From contig CAJSYZ010000007.1 of the NCBI GenBank assembly GCA_910574455.1, forward strand, positions 4,442,598 to 4,506,597: DNA of 64,000 bases. The letters run 5' to 3'. Position numbers and translations under genes: made by a program. Each line of letters begins with the position of its first letter. Positions within the stretch are counted from its first letter, which is position 1. Below the pieces are notes generated by a model that worked only from the letters and a program-made list of their open reading frames with translations, searched no databases and was not told the DNA's origin. This DNA is from Trichaptum fuscoviolaceum. Its lineage: Eukaryota > Basidiomycota > Agaricomycetes > Hymenochaetales > Trichaptaceae. Positions 46,353-58,770 of this stretch are shown in pieces.

Positions 46353-46384
46353 TAACCTTAAGTGAAAAAGAAGATTCCCTGATG
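46353..46384 (-). repeat. Right terminal inverted repeat of transposon copy 1
   Basis: On the - strand this begins CATCAGGGAATCTTCTTTTT and mirrors 21036-21067. It is followed outward by the CG duplication (46385-46386) and then by array sequence CGGACGGCGCTTCAGGG. Confidence 0.88.
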
Positions 46385-46386
46385 CG

Positions 46387-48770
46387 GACGGCGCTTCAGG
46401 GACAGACGCCAATCTTGAAAGCTCACGGACACAAGTTACAAGTGCTTACAACAAGAAAGCACTCAAAGTAGGACCATTTCGGTGAGTTGCTGTCAGTCTA
46501 GGGTCCGATCAGACTCATTTCTCAGTTTCGAACCATTGCGCAGACAGCGCGCAATCGCGTCTTGCGCAAGTCATACTAGTAGTAGGATCTCCTTGTTCTT
46601 CACGGGCGACTTTAAGATTCATTCGCAATGCAAATGCGCGACAAACTTGAGATGGTCTTGGGTAAGGTTGCGCACGCAGTCAGACAATAAACTAATTCAA
46701 GTTAGAAATCAACAAATCCTGTAATCAGATTGCACTTACCATTGTATATAGTAATAACAACTATGAGTGAAATGTTAGCTTTAGCATTGACTACGAAAAC
46801 CAGGAGACACTTACAGTGTGTGCACACAGGAGAGCTGCGAGAGACGAGGGAAGAGGGCAAAGAGCCTAAGGAACTTGGGAATAGATTGGGCCAGTATTTA
46901 TACCTTTTGAAAGCTCTAGACAGATAATAGAGACGGCCGATACTCACCGACTCATTGAAAAAGCCAAGCGAAGAAGAATGGCTCATTTCTGCAGTGTCCG
47001 GGCATACGTCCGGATGAGTGTTTCGAGCGCCGTGCAGCTGTCCCGCCTGTCCCGTCCCTCAAACCACCTCCAGCGACCTCCAGCAGCACAATGAGACCTC
47101 TCCAGCACCCTCCAATCCTCCAGAAAGCACCCAGAAAGCTCAGAATATGCCAAATGCACTCTCTGTGCAGATGGCAAAGTGCTCGCAAAAATACAGCCTC
47201 TGGGCATTGCAGACAGCGGCTACGCAGTAGCGCCATTCCCACAGCATAGCCGAGACCCTGAACCCCTGGTTTCTGATGCGAAATGAGCGAGGCGAAGTAT
47301 GGAAGATGTCTTCCGAGTGAATGGGAGGTATGAGCCGTGCTGCACTTGCACGGCTTGCTCGGGTCGAGTTCGTGAGCTGGGGGGAGGCGGGGTGGTGTAT
47401 CTTCGAGCCTTGGGGTCTATAGTTGATACTTCAGTAGTCATTATCGCAGCACAGAACTTAGGTATGTTGTCAATGTGTGTTGAACAGGCCTACAGCAGCT
47501 TGGAGGAGCTCACCCGGAGATTCTGCAATTTGGATGGTTTCGCTCGCACATTTCGCTTATCGGGTGGTATTACGTCCAGCCTAGAAGCCTTCCAAGTGTT
47601 TCAGGACCTTCCATCAGACCTGGATAGTGTCCCGAGGGTTGCGAGCCTTGGAAGGAGGTGTGAGAGGCCGGGAGAGCACTCACCTCTCTGTGTCTGGATT
47701 TCGGGGCTGAGATGCAGGGAAGCATAGACTTGCATGCTGGTGTAGTGGCCTATGGTGATGGAAAGCTGAATTCCAGAGGTTGTGAGCAATGAGATAGGTT
47801 CAATGGCCTGCTCGCAGGTCATGGTTGCAGAGCAGGAGGTTGGGCCAGGATTGGTAGCACGCATTGACCCTGCTTACGTAATCAACTCCGGCCGGTGCAA
47901 ATGATCTCAGTTTCTCCTTCGATTGCATTGGTTTTAGATACCAGAGTTAATCTATATTATAAAACAGAGAGCTTGACATTAGAATAATCAAAATATCTGA
48001 GGGAATGAGCCCAAAACTCGACCCTGAGCACTTTAAGCAAGCTCTTGAGAACTCTTTCCGGTGACACCAAAGATGACAATGTATATATGTTTTTGCACAG
48101 GGAGAGCAGCATCAGGACAGCAAGCTTTTAAGCCCAGAGAGCAATGCCAGGACAGCAAGACTCAAGGCCGAAGATGACAATGTATATATGTTTTTGCTCC
48201 CGGTGAGCAAGGTGCATTCAAGGGCAGCTAACCTTACATGTTCTGAATTTGAGCCACATCGGGGCAGCAAGCGCAATTGAGACTTGCACAAGATAGCAAT
48301 ATATATATGTTTTTTCTTCCGGCAAGCAACGAGTCTTGCGCTTGTCACAAATGCACTCGCAATCAATTGAACAAGAGCCTACTGTGTCAGTGCTGGCATA
48401 AGTATTGCGAAGTGGAGACTCTCGGTTCAGCCATCCGTTGTAGTCTTGAAAGCAAAAGGAGTGTTTGTTTAACATCTCAAAATATCTTGAAGCAGGAGAG
48501 CTTGAAGGCAGTCTTGAGGAGGAGAGAATTGTAGGGCTTGAGTGCAAGAGAAGAAGTGGCCGCGCGTCGCGGACATGTAATCCTAAATTTTCTCTCCCGC
48601 TTCGCATCCCACTACATCGCTTATTGCTAGCCATGCCTCGCGTACTTATGCGCAAATTAGTATGCGCCAGACTCCAAGAGAGCTACATACGACATTTTTC
48701 GACTTTCTAGCCAATGCTGGCCTTTCCATTTGCTTTTACTAACAATTTCATTGGATCCAATGTCGTGCAG
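46387..48770. repeat. Inter-gene spacer of the array, unit 4-5
   Basis: TATA-like box at 46895-46904 (- strand), possible - strand gene at 47220-47864, ATAT tandem repeat at about 48070-48330, presumed S5 promoter. It carries a unique 6-nt ACTAGT insertion at 46575-46580 that the other spacers lack. Confidence 0.7.
47220..47864 (-). other. Possible small spliced gene in spacer, unit 4-5
   Basis: Same arrangement as 3274-3918 and nearly identical to 15882-16526. Function unknown. Confidence 0.22.
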
Positions 48771-51466
48771 ATCTTTCGACCCTTCAGCGACCACCAGCTA
48801 TCTGTACTGGCCCGGGACTTACCCACGCCTACCGCCGCCGCGCCGCCGGCCTGCTCGCCCTCATCTTCTCATCTCCCGCTCTTGCGGATCCCACCTCGCC
48901 GTACGATGCTTTGCACGGCATTTCAAAATTCGCTCAAAGGCCGCCAGAGCCGCCGATATGCTGCCTCACACCTCGGCCTTCAAATGAACTTGCGGAGGAA
49001 ATCGACGATTGGAAAGCGAAGCAGGCTCAGATGCACGAGAACGATAGTTCTAGTCGAGATACAGGCAGGGTGTTTGCCAACGCTCCCAATGTCAATAGCT
49101 CGCAACAACACTCTTCTGAGCCTCAAACAGAACTCCAGCCGTCTGCGCCGGAGCCAGCGCCATCACCGCACTTCGGGGTTCCTCTGATTGACAGGTTCAA
49201 CTATGCCGACCTTGACTGCTCAGCTCGTATACGTGGGTCACATCGTTCAGCAAAACATGCCATATCTATTCTTTCCTCGAAGAAGGATAGGTACATGCTC
49301 AGCCCTTGCAAGACTCCTGGAGAGCAGCAATATGTTGTAGTTGAGCTTTGCGAGGACATCCGAATTGATACCGTGCAGTTTGCAAACTTCGAATTCTTCT
49401 CTGGAGTGGTCAAGGAGTTCAGTGTTAGTGTCGCTCAGACAGACACGCCAGACCCGGCTGCATGGACTCCAGCTGGGAGATACACAGCGAAGAATATTCG
49501 TGGAATTCAGGTGCGCCAGTTGCGTTCTCTCATAAATACGATGTTGACAGACTTCATTCAGTCTTTCCATCCTCCGATTTCCCTAAGAGACTTCTACCGG
49601 TACATTCGAATTGACTTCCACTCGCACTATGGGAACGAATTTTACTGCCCACTATCTCTTCTACGGGTATATGGCCTTACGCACCTTGACGCTTGGAAAT
49701 GGGACCTTTGGGAAGAGGAATCTCAGAAGAAGCGTGGCGAGATCGAGGAGCCCGTACAAGCCCCTGTCATATCTCGTCCAATTCCTCACGACGCGGTGGC
49801 GATGGCAAAAGAGACGGTTGGCGAAACGAATGAGAAGAGAGACAAAGCACCGGAAACAATATCAGAAGGAGAGGCCTCGGCTGTGAGCACTCTCGTTCCT
49901 GCGACAAAATTATCTACGCCTCCCTCGAGCGAAATCAGAGAGGCCAGCGCGAAATCGCAGTCTCCTTCGACAGTCTCTGATTCATCGTCAATCGTAACGA
50001 GTTTCTCGCAAGTCTCAAGCCAAGTTCTGCCTGTTTCCTCGCCAGTCATTGTCGATACCAGCAGTTCCTCGTCAGCTATCATCGAGCCTTCTGCCTCTGA
50101 ATCCTCACATGCTACTCAAGTGGCTGCATCGTCCGTATCAGTATCTAAACCCATTCTCATCCCGACCATTGTCCCACATGATTCAAGAGTACCCGCTGTT
50201 GTCGGCGCTGGTGAATCAATATATCGCACAATTATGACTCGCCTAGGGGCCCTCGAAATGAATGCAACGCTCTACCTTCGGTATGTCGAAGAGCAGACAC
50301 GTTCCATGCGCGAGGCTCTTCGCCGCCTGGAGGAGGACCTCGGTCGATTGGAAGGGATAGGGAAAGCACACGCCCAGCATATGCAGCGTGCTACAGAAGA
50401 CTGGGCCGCCCAGCGCCGCCGACTTGAACGAGAGCATGGAGAACTCGAACGGCGCTTTAGCCACCTTGCAGATGAAGTTGTGCTCGAAAAGAGGCTAGGA
50501 ATTGCACAGCTCTGCCTCTTGCTGACTGTGTTGGTGTTCATGGCTCTGACCCGCGGGTCGAGAGGGGAGACCTTGATCGCGTCCAGCAGTCGGAGGGACT
50601 CGCTGCGAGAATGGGGTAGACGGCATTTGAGTAGCCTCAGTGGTGGAGAGTGGACGAAATTTGGTGGGAGGACAAGGAGCCCGACTCCGACACCGAAGAA
50701 TCCGAATGTTAAGAACTTGAAGCCCACGATCGTTGTCCGAGATGACGGCGAAAGGGTGCCTTTCCCTGCTTCCTCTCGCGTTGACGAGGACCGGACGCCG
50801 CAGCGCAGGACGCCTGTCCAGTCCTTATCGTCTCCCAGCAAGCCTCGTTTACCTACACACATTCGTTCACCCGTCCCCCGACACCTCGTTGCTCACCGAC
50901 CGGGTACACCATCGTCGATCTCATATCACGGACACTCTCCGCGTTCGCCTAACCTTGTTTCTTCCTTCGGCCACAACAACGGCGTGGCTAGCGGTCTGAA
51001 TAGCTTGGGTCGTCCGCGCCTCCGTCGATCGAGCTCGCATAACTCGCCCGCTGCAGGACTTGGCGTGGTGCAGTCGTTCTCAGTCGGTCCTTCCCCGCTC
51101 AGCGCGAAGAAGTGGGCGAAGAGCGCTCACTTGCACGAGATCCGTCCAACGCGAACTCCTCGAGTGGGTCTAACTTCAGCGACGGAGAACGACCCAGTGC
51201 AGGCCGCGCAAGGTGGACTGCAGGCTTTGGTCGAAATGAGCCCGACGAGAGGCGAGGACAGCAAAAGCCCGAGTGACGTCTTTTGGCCCTCGATGCAAGG
51301 AGTCGTCTTTCGCGAGCCTCTTGCTCCCTTACAAACGGCGACAGGGCTGACCCTCCACTCTCAATGGCATTCGTCGCGAAGCCCTACAAAGTTTCAGGAT
51401 ATCGATACAGAGTCTGAGAGCTGGATAGACACGGATGTTGAGGGTTCTGACGCGGGCGAATCATAG
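48771..51466 (+). CDS. SUN-domain (SLP1-like) membrane protein, copy S5
   Basis: The frame is open from a CAG acceptor at 48770 to TAG at 51464-51466. Same domain order as S4: signal-like segment, SUN domain split by the in-frame 51-nt intron (49511-49561), Ser/Thr linker, coiled coil, one transmembrane segment, short tail form. It is nearly identical to S4; the only coding-region change I noticed is a silent C-to-T near 50391. S4 and S5 are therefore the youngest pair or were recently homogenised. First exon unresolved. Confidence 0.83.
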
Positions 51467-51604
51467 TTTACTTGTAGTTCAATTGTTTATACTTCGCAAT
51501 ATGTACATTAATCAACATTCGAAGACATTACTTGTGATACATGCTTCAATAACAGTCTATCCGTGAAGAAGAATCTCTAAATACAAGGTTGGTAAAAAAA
51601 ACAT

Positions 51605-52262
51605 GGCCTCCTCTGCGAGAAGTCGCTCAGCCTCGAGCACAGCCATGCATGCCAGTGCGCAGACGAGCATCAAAGGTGTATTCTTTGATGCTGGTCTTCG
51701 TCATTGTCGCGAGTAGTTGTCCGCGGACGATTGCTGTTGCTGGCATCGCCGCATTGCGAGGACGCGACCATCGAGGGCCAGTACTAGTGTTGTGAATGCG
51801 CAATTTGTTGAGACTTCGAGGGCACAGGTAACAAAGGATGATAGCCTTTAAGCTCATAAACTTCGGGGCTAAGAATTCATTTCGCCATGATCTTCGAAGC
51901 GCGCAGTTCATCGCGTCACAAGAATGGCCTCTTCGCCGTAGAATCCAAAGGAAGATGGGTACAGCACCATTGCTTGCGGCGATCTTTGAAGCGCGCAGTT
52001 CATCGCGTCACACAAGAACGGCCTCTTCGCCGCAGAATTCAATGGAAGATGGGTACAGGACCATCGCATACGGCGCATTATAGATGGGTACAGCACCATC
52101 GCATGCGCTGATGCCATAAATGTATTTGCCTTGAGGTTCAGACGCTTCGCACTCGCTGCTCGGGCATTCTCAGCAATCGACAGGATCGGACAGAATGTGC
52201 TGTAGACGTACCTTCAGTCACCATCACCGCTCCATCTGCGCGTCGCAATACCCTGGTCCTAC
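51605..52262 (-). pseudogene. Thioredoxin reductase remnant, unit 5 (short form)
   Basis: Matches the unit 4 remnant at an offset of 31337: lost CAVC motif, duplicated DELRASK/EEAV block and collapsed C-terminus. Confidence 0.72.
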
Positions 52263-54767
52263 ATTCGAGATAAAAAAGTGTTCACACATGTCTTCGGATG
52301 TCTGGTATAGGCAACAGTTGAAGTCACATTTGCGAGTGGTAGTGGTACGGACGCAAGTCACGACGGCGCGGACGGCGCTTCAGGGACAGACGCCAATCTT
52401 GAAAGCTCACGGACACAAGTTACAAGTGCTTACAACAAGAAAGCACTCAAAGTAGGACCATTTCGGTGAGTTGCTGTCAGTCTAGGGTCCGATCAGACTC
52501 ATTTCTCAGTTTCGAACCATTGCGCAGACAGCGCGCAATCGCGTCTTGCGCAAGTCATAGTAGGATCTCCTTGTTCTTCACGGGCGACTTTAAGATTCAT
52601 TCGCAATGCAAATGCGCGACAAACTTGAGATGGTCTTGGGTAAGGTTGCGCACGCAGTCAGACAATAAACTAATTCAAGTTAGAAATCAACAAATCCTGT
52701 AATCAGATTGCACTTACCATTGTATATAGTAATAACAACTATGAGTGAAATGTTAGCTTTAGCATTGACTACGAAAACCAGGAGACACTTACAGTGTGTG
52801 CACACAGGAGAGCTGCGAGAGACGAGGGAAGAGGGCAAAGAGCCTAAGGAACTTGGGAATAGATTGGGCCAGTATTTATACCTTTTGAAAGCTCTAGACA
52901 GATAATAGAGACGGCCGATACTCACCGACTCATTGAAAAAGCCAAGCGAAGAAGAATGGCTCATTTCTGCAGTGTCCGGGCATACGTCCGGATGAGTGTT
53001 TCGAGCGCCGTGCAGCTGTCCCGCCTGTCCCGTCCCTCAAACCACCTCCAGCGACCTCCAGCAGCACAATGAGACCTCTCCAGCACCCTCCAATCCTCCA
53101 GAAAGCACCCAGAAAGCTCAGAATATGCCAAATGCACTCTCTGTGCAGATGGCAAAGTGCTCGCAAAAATACAGCCTCCGGGCACTGCAGACAGCGGCTA
53201 CGCAGTAGCGCCATTCCCACAGCATAGCCGAGACCCTGAACCCCTGGTTTCTGATGCGAAATGAGCAAGGCGAAGTATGGAAGATGTCTTCCGAGTGAAT
53301 GGGAGGTACGAGCCGTGCTGCACTTGCACGGCTTGCTCGGGTCGAGTTCGTGAGCTGGGGGGAGGCGGGGTGGTGTATCTTCGAGCCTTGTGGTCTATAG
53401 TTGATATATCAGTAGTCATTGTTGCAGCACAGAACTTAGGTATGTTGTCAATGTGTGTTGAACAGGCCTACAGCAGCTTGGAGGAGCTCACCCGGAGATT
53501 CTGCAATTTGGACAGTTTTGCTCGCACATTTCGCTTATCGGGTGATATTACGTCCAGCCTAGAAGCCTTCCAAGTGTTTCAGGACCTTCCATCAGACCTG
53601 GATAGTGTCCCGAGGGTTGCGAGCCTTGGAAGGAGGTGCGAGAGGCCGGGAGAGCACTCACCTCTCTGTGGCTGGATTTCGGGGCTGAGATGCAGGGAAG
53701 CATAGACTTGCATGCTGGTGTAGTGGCCTATGGTGATGGAAAGCTGAATTCCAGAGGTTGTGAGCAATGAGATAAGTTCAATGGCCTGCTCGCAGGTCAT
53801 GGTTGCAGAGCAGGAGGTTGGGCCAGGATTGGTAGCACGCATTGACCCTGCTTACGTAATCAACTCCGGCCGGTGCAAATGATCTCAGTTTCTCCTTTGA
53901 TTGCATTGGTTTTAGATACCAGAGTTAATCTATATTATAGAACAGAGAGCTTGACATTAAAATAATCAAAATATCTGAGGGAATGAGCCCGAAACTCAAC
54001 CCTGTTTTAAGCAAGCTCTTGAGAACTCTTTCCGGTGAGCACCTTCTAACTCATGTTCCGAGATGACAATGTATATATGTTTTTGCACCCGGAGAGCGGC
54101 ATCAGGACAGCAAGCTTTTGAGCCCAGAGAGCAATGTCAGGACAGCAAGACTCAAGGCCAAAGATGACAATGTATATATGCTTTTGCTCCCGGTGAGCAA
54201 GGTGCATTCAAGGGGAGCTAACCTTACATGTTCTGAATTTGAGCCACATCGGGGCAGCAAGCGTAATTGAGACTTGCACAAGATAGCAATATATATATGT
54301 TTTTTCTTCCGGCGAGCAACAAGTCTTGCACTTGTCACAAATGCACTCGCAATCAATTGAACAAGACCACATCTTTGCAAAAGTGCTGGCATAAGTATTG
54401 CGAAGTGGAGACTCTCGGTTCAGCCATCTGTTGTAGTCTTGAAAGCAAAAGGAGTGTTTGTTTAACATCTCAATAATATCTTGAAGCAGGAGAGCTTGAA
54501 GCAGGCAGTCTTGAGGAGGAGAGAATTGTAGGGCTTGAGTGCAAGAGAAGAAGTGGCCGCGCGTCGCGGACATGTAATCCTAAATTTTCTCTCCCGCTTC
54601 GCATCCCACTACATCGCTTATTGCTAGCCATGCCTCGCGTACTTATGCGCAAATTAGTATGCGCCAGTCTCCAAGAGAGCTACATACGACATTTTTGGAC
54701 TTTCTAGCCAATGCTGGCCTTTCCATTTGCTTTTACTAACAAATTCATTGGATCCAATGTCGTGCAG
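52263..54767. repeat. Inter-gene spacer of the array, unit 5-6
   Basis: TATA-like box at 52873-52882 (- strand), possible - strand gene at 53198-53842 (more substitutions than elsewhere), ATAT tandem repeat at about 54060-54320, presumed S6 promoter. Confidence 0.7.
53198..53842 (-). other. Possible small spliced gene in spacer, unit 5-6
   Basis: Same arrangement as 3274-3918 with several amino-acid changes (for example in the MTTEVSTID block). Function unknown. Confidence 0.22.
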
Positions 54768-57618
54768 ATCTCTCGACCCTTCAGCGACCACCAGCTATCT
54801 GTACTGGCCCGGGACTTACCCACGCCTACCGCCGCCGCGCCGCCGGCCTGCTCGCCCTCATCTTCTCATCTCCCGCTCTTGCGGATCCCACCTCGCCGTA
54901 CGATGCTTTGCACGGCATTTCAAAATTCGCTCAAAGGCCGCCAGAGCCGCCGATATGCTGCCTCACACCTCGGCCTTCAAATGAACTTGCGGAGGAAATC
55001 GACGATTGGAAAGCGAAGCAGGCTCAGATGCACGAGAACGATAGTTCTAGTCGAGATACAGGCAGGGTGTTTGCCAACGCTCCCAATGTCAATAGCTCGC
55101 AACAACACTCTTCTGAGCCTCAAACAGAACTCCAGGCGTCTGCGCCGGAGCCAGCGCCATCACCGCACTTCGGGGTTCCTCTGATTGACAGGTTCAACTA
55201 TGCCGACCTTGACTGCTCAGCTCGTATACGTGGGTCACATCGTTCAGCAAAACATGCCATATCTATTCTTTCCTCGAAGAAGGATAGGTACATGCTCAGC
55301 CCTTGCAAGACTCCTGGAGAGCAGCAATATGTTGTAGTTGAGCTATGCGAGGACATCCGAATTGATACCGTGCAGTTAGCAAACTTCGAATTCTTCTCTG
55401 GAGTGGTCAAGGAGTTTAGTGTTAGTGTCGCTCAGACAGACACACGCCAGACCCGGCTGCATGGACTCCAGCTGGGAGATACACAGCGAAGAATATTCGT
55501 GGAATTCAGGTGCGCCAGTTGCGTTCTCTCATAAATACGATGTTGACAGACTTCATTCAGTCTTTCCATCCTCCGATTTCCCTACGAGACTTCTACCGGT
55601 ACATTCGAATTGACTTCCACTCGCACTATGGGAACGAATTTTACTGCCCACTATCTCTTCTACGGGTATATGGCCTTACGCACCTTGACGCTTGGAAATG
55701 GGACCTTTGGGAAGAGGAATCTCAGAAGAAGCGTGGCGAGATCGAGGAGCCCGTACAAGCTCCTGTCATATCTCCTCCAATTCCTAACGACGCGGTGGCG
55801 ATGGCAAAAGAGACGGTTGGCGAAACGAATGAGAAGAGAGACAAAGCACCGGAAACAATAGCAGAAGGAGAGGCCTCGGTTGTGAGCACTCTCGTTCCTG
55901 CGACAAAATTATCTACGCCTCCCTCGAGCGAAATCAGAGAGGCCAGCGCGAAATCGCAGTCTCCTTCGACAGTCTCTGATTCATCGTCAATCGTAACGAG
56001 TTTCTCGCAAGTCTCAAGCCAAGTTCTGCCTGTTTCCTCGCCAGTCATTGTCGATACCAGCAGTTCCTCGTCAGCTATCTTCGAGTCTTCTGCCTCTGAA
56101 TCCTCACATGCTACTCAAGTGGCTGCATCAGTATCTAAACCCATTCTCATCCCGACCATTGTCCCACATGATTCAAGAGTACCCGCTGTTGTCGGCGCTG
56201 GTGAATCAATATATCGCACAATTATGACTCGCCTAGGGGCCCTCGAAATGAATGCAACGCTCTACCTTCGGTATGTCGAAGAGCAGACACGTTCCATGCG
56301 CGAGGCTCTTCGCCGCCTGGAGGAGGACCTCGGTCGATTGGAAGGGATAGGGAAAGCACACGCCCAGCATATGCAGCGTGCCACAGAAGACTGGGCCGCC
56401 CAGCGCCGCCGACTTGAACGAGAGCATGGAGAACTCGAACGGCGCTTTAGCCACCTTGCAGATGAAGTTGTGCTCGAAAAGAGGCTAGGAATTGCACAGC
56501 TCTGCCTCTTGCTGACTGTGTTGGTGTTCATGGCTCTGACCCGCGGGTCGAGAGGGGAGACCTTGATCGCGTCCAGCAGTCGGAGGGACTCGCTGCGAGA
56601 ATGGGGTAGACGGCATTTGAGTAGCCTCAGTGGTGGAGAGTGGACGAAATTTGGTGGGAGGACAAGGAGCCCGACTCCTACGCCGAAGAATCCGAATGTT
56701 AAGAACTTGAAGCCCACGACCGTTATCCGAGATGACGGCGAAAGGGTGCCTTTCCCTGATTCCTCTCACAGCAGACGAGTTGACGAGGACCGGACGCCGC
56801 AGCGCAGGACGCCTGTTCAGTCCTTATCATCTCCCAGCAAGCCTCGTTTACCTACACACATTCGTTCACCCGTCCCCCGACACCTCGTTGCTCACCGACC
56901 GGGTACACCATCGTCGATCTCATATCACGGACACTCTCCGCGTTCGCCTAACCTTGTTTCTTCCTTTGGCCACTTCAACGGCTTGGCTAGCGGTCTAAAT
57001 AGCTTGGGTCATCCGCGCCTCCGTCGATCGAGCTCGCATAACTCACCCGCTGGCGCAGCAGCTGTCGGACTTGGCGTGGCGCAGTCGTTTTCAGTCGGCC
57101 CCTCTCCGCTAAGCGCGAAGAAGTGGGCAAAGAGCGCTCACTTGCACGAGATCCGTCCAGGGCAAGGCGTTCGAACTCCCCGAGTGGGTCTAACTTCAGC
57201 GACGGAGAACGATCAAGCGCAGGTGACGCAAGGTGCATTGCAGGCTTTAGTCGAAATGAGCCCGACGAAGGTCGATCATGCGGATAAGACGCCTGAGGAC
57301 AGCAAAAATCAGAGTATAGATGCAGACGTCTTTTGGCCCTCGATGCATTCCCGTTCACCGATGCAAGTAGGAAGTGATAGCTATCGCGAGCCTCTTGCTC
57401 CCTTACAAAACCGTGCTCGAGATGCTTCAGATACTGCTCGAACGCTTGACGCTCAAGCTGCCGGGCTTACCCTCCACTCTCAATGGCATCCATCGCCCGA
57501 CCTTGGAAGCCCTACAAAGTTTCAGGATATCGATACAGAGTCTGAAAGCTGGGTAGATACGGATGTTGAGGGTTCTGACGCGGGGGATAGCAGTAGGGAG
57601 TTGAGGAGCGAATCATAG
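54768..57618 (+). pseudogene. SUN-domain (SLP1-like) protein, copy S6, frameshifted, long C-terminal form
   Basis: The first part runs in frame from a CAG acceptor at 54767 through the signal-like segment into the SUN domain. At about 55438-55445 two extra bases (CA) turn CAGACACGCC into CAGACACACGCC and shift the frame, so the product would end near 55534. After the 51-nt intron position (55510-55560) the original frame is open again to TAG at 57616-57618, with coiled coil, transmembrane segment and the long tail shared with S3. Apart from the 2-nt change it looks recently functional. A sequencing or assembly error cannot be excluded. Confidence 0.75.
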
Positions 57619-57902
57619 AATCCAACAGTATATTGCTACTGTATGTCCTGTTTGCCAGGATCATCTGACGGTCTTTCCTTTTGATCACCATTACTTGTAG
57701 AGCATATCAAATTGTTTATACTTCGCAATATGTACATTAATCATTCAGCAAGTTTTCATCTTTCATCCGTAACTTGAATCGACGACGTCAACCGTCATAC
57801 ATACGTACATGCTTCAACAACAGTCTATCCGTAGAAAAAACTCTAAATGCAAGGTAATGTTCGGAGGCCCGAGTCGGTAAAACACAGATACAATCAAGAA
57901 CC

Positions 57903-58770
57903 TTAGACTCCTCCAGCTTTAGCCACAGCCTCCTCAGCCTCTTCCTCTTCTGCGAGAAGTCGCTCAGCTTCAAGCGCAGCCATGCAGCCGCTACCTGCCG
58001 ACGTGATTGCTTGACGATAACGTTTGTCCTGCACGTCCCCACAAGCGAATACACCTTTGATGCTCGTCTGCGCTGTACCCGGTACAGTTACAATGTATCC
58101 GTCTGAGTCTGTTTGTAGTTGTCCGCGAACGATTGCCGTTGCAGGCTCGTGTCCTATTGCGTAGAAGAGACCGTTGACTTGTAAATCTGCCTCTTTCCCA
58201 GTACTAGTGTTGTGAATGCGCAATTTGTTGAGAAGGTTGCCGTCTCCGAGGCATTCAACGGCCACAGTGTTCCAGAGAACAGTCTGGGGAAACATCAACG
58301 GAGGATCATAATGGAGATAAGAACAGTTAAGCTCACAATCTTCGGGTGTGTAAGGAGTCGTTTCGCCATGATCTTCGAAGCGCGCAGTTCATCGCGTCAC
58401 ACAAGAACGGCCTCTTCGCCGCAGAATCCAAAGGAAGATGGGTACAGCACCATCGCATACGGCGCATTACAGCACCAGTGCTTGCGGCGATCTTTGAAGC
58501 GCGCAGTTCATCGCGTCACATAAGAACGGCCTCTTCGCCGCAGAATTCAATGGAAGATGGGTACAGGACCATCGCATACGGCGCATTATAGATGGGTACA
58601 GCACCATCGCATGCGCTGATGCCATAAATGTATTTGCCTTGAGGTTCAGACGCTTCGCACTCGCTGCTCGGGCATTCTTAGCAATCGACAGGATCGGACA
58701 GAATGTGCTGTAGACGTACCTTCAATGTCACCATCACCGCTCCATCTGCGCGTCGCAATACCCTGGTCCT
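57903..58770 (-). pseudogene. Thioredoxin reductase C-terminal half, unit 6 (best preserved)
   Basis: Exon 58283-57903 is fully open: [50 protein letters not shown] (FAD-contact GD motif), [12 protein letters not shown] and the C-terminus ending AVAKAGGV. A 53-nt intron (58284-58336, GTGAGC...CCCCAG) joins [19 protein letters not shown]. Upstream of DELRASK the frame breaks. The sequence then repeats a block of about 120 nt with DGAVPI and an EEAV-like piece, and the redox CAVC site is missing. The N-terminal FAD-binding region is absent. It is thus the C-terminal half of an NADPH-thioredoxin reductase without its active site. Confidence 0.82.

Larger units (their letters stand above)
21036..46384. 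mobile_element. Giant Plavaka-type DNA transposon, copy 1 (complete)
   Basis: 25,349-bp element bounded by imperfect terminal inverted repeats and a 2-bp CG duplication, inserted in the spacer between array units S4 and S5. Removing it leaves an S4-S5 distance of 5986 nt, the normal unit length. The left boundary is confirmed independently by copy 2, which starts with the same base at 58968 but in a different flank. Contents: histidine kinase remnant, 3'-5' exonuclease, genes B and A, Plavaka transposase, gene C, subterminal repeats and a nested inverted-repeat element. A 2-bp duplication plus subterminal repeats fits the CACTA-like group to which Plavaka elements are related. That the resident transposase mobilises these ends is inference. 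Confidence 0.9.

Noticed and set aside
21036..46384. Starship-type giant element
   Set aside because: No DUF3435/tyrosine-recombinase captain gene was seen; ends are inverted repeats with a 2-bp duplication, and a Plavaka transposase is present instead.
21036..46384. LTR retrotransposon, LINE or Helitron
   Set aside because: No reverse transcriptase, integrase, long direct terminal repeats or Rep/helicase motifs were found.
21036..46384. TET/JBP dioxygenase gene, sometimes carried by related fungal KDZ transposons
   Set aside because: I saw no HxD...H dioxygenase pattern in any frame long enough to matter.
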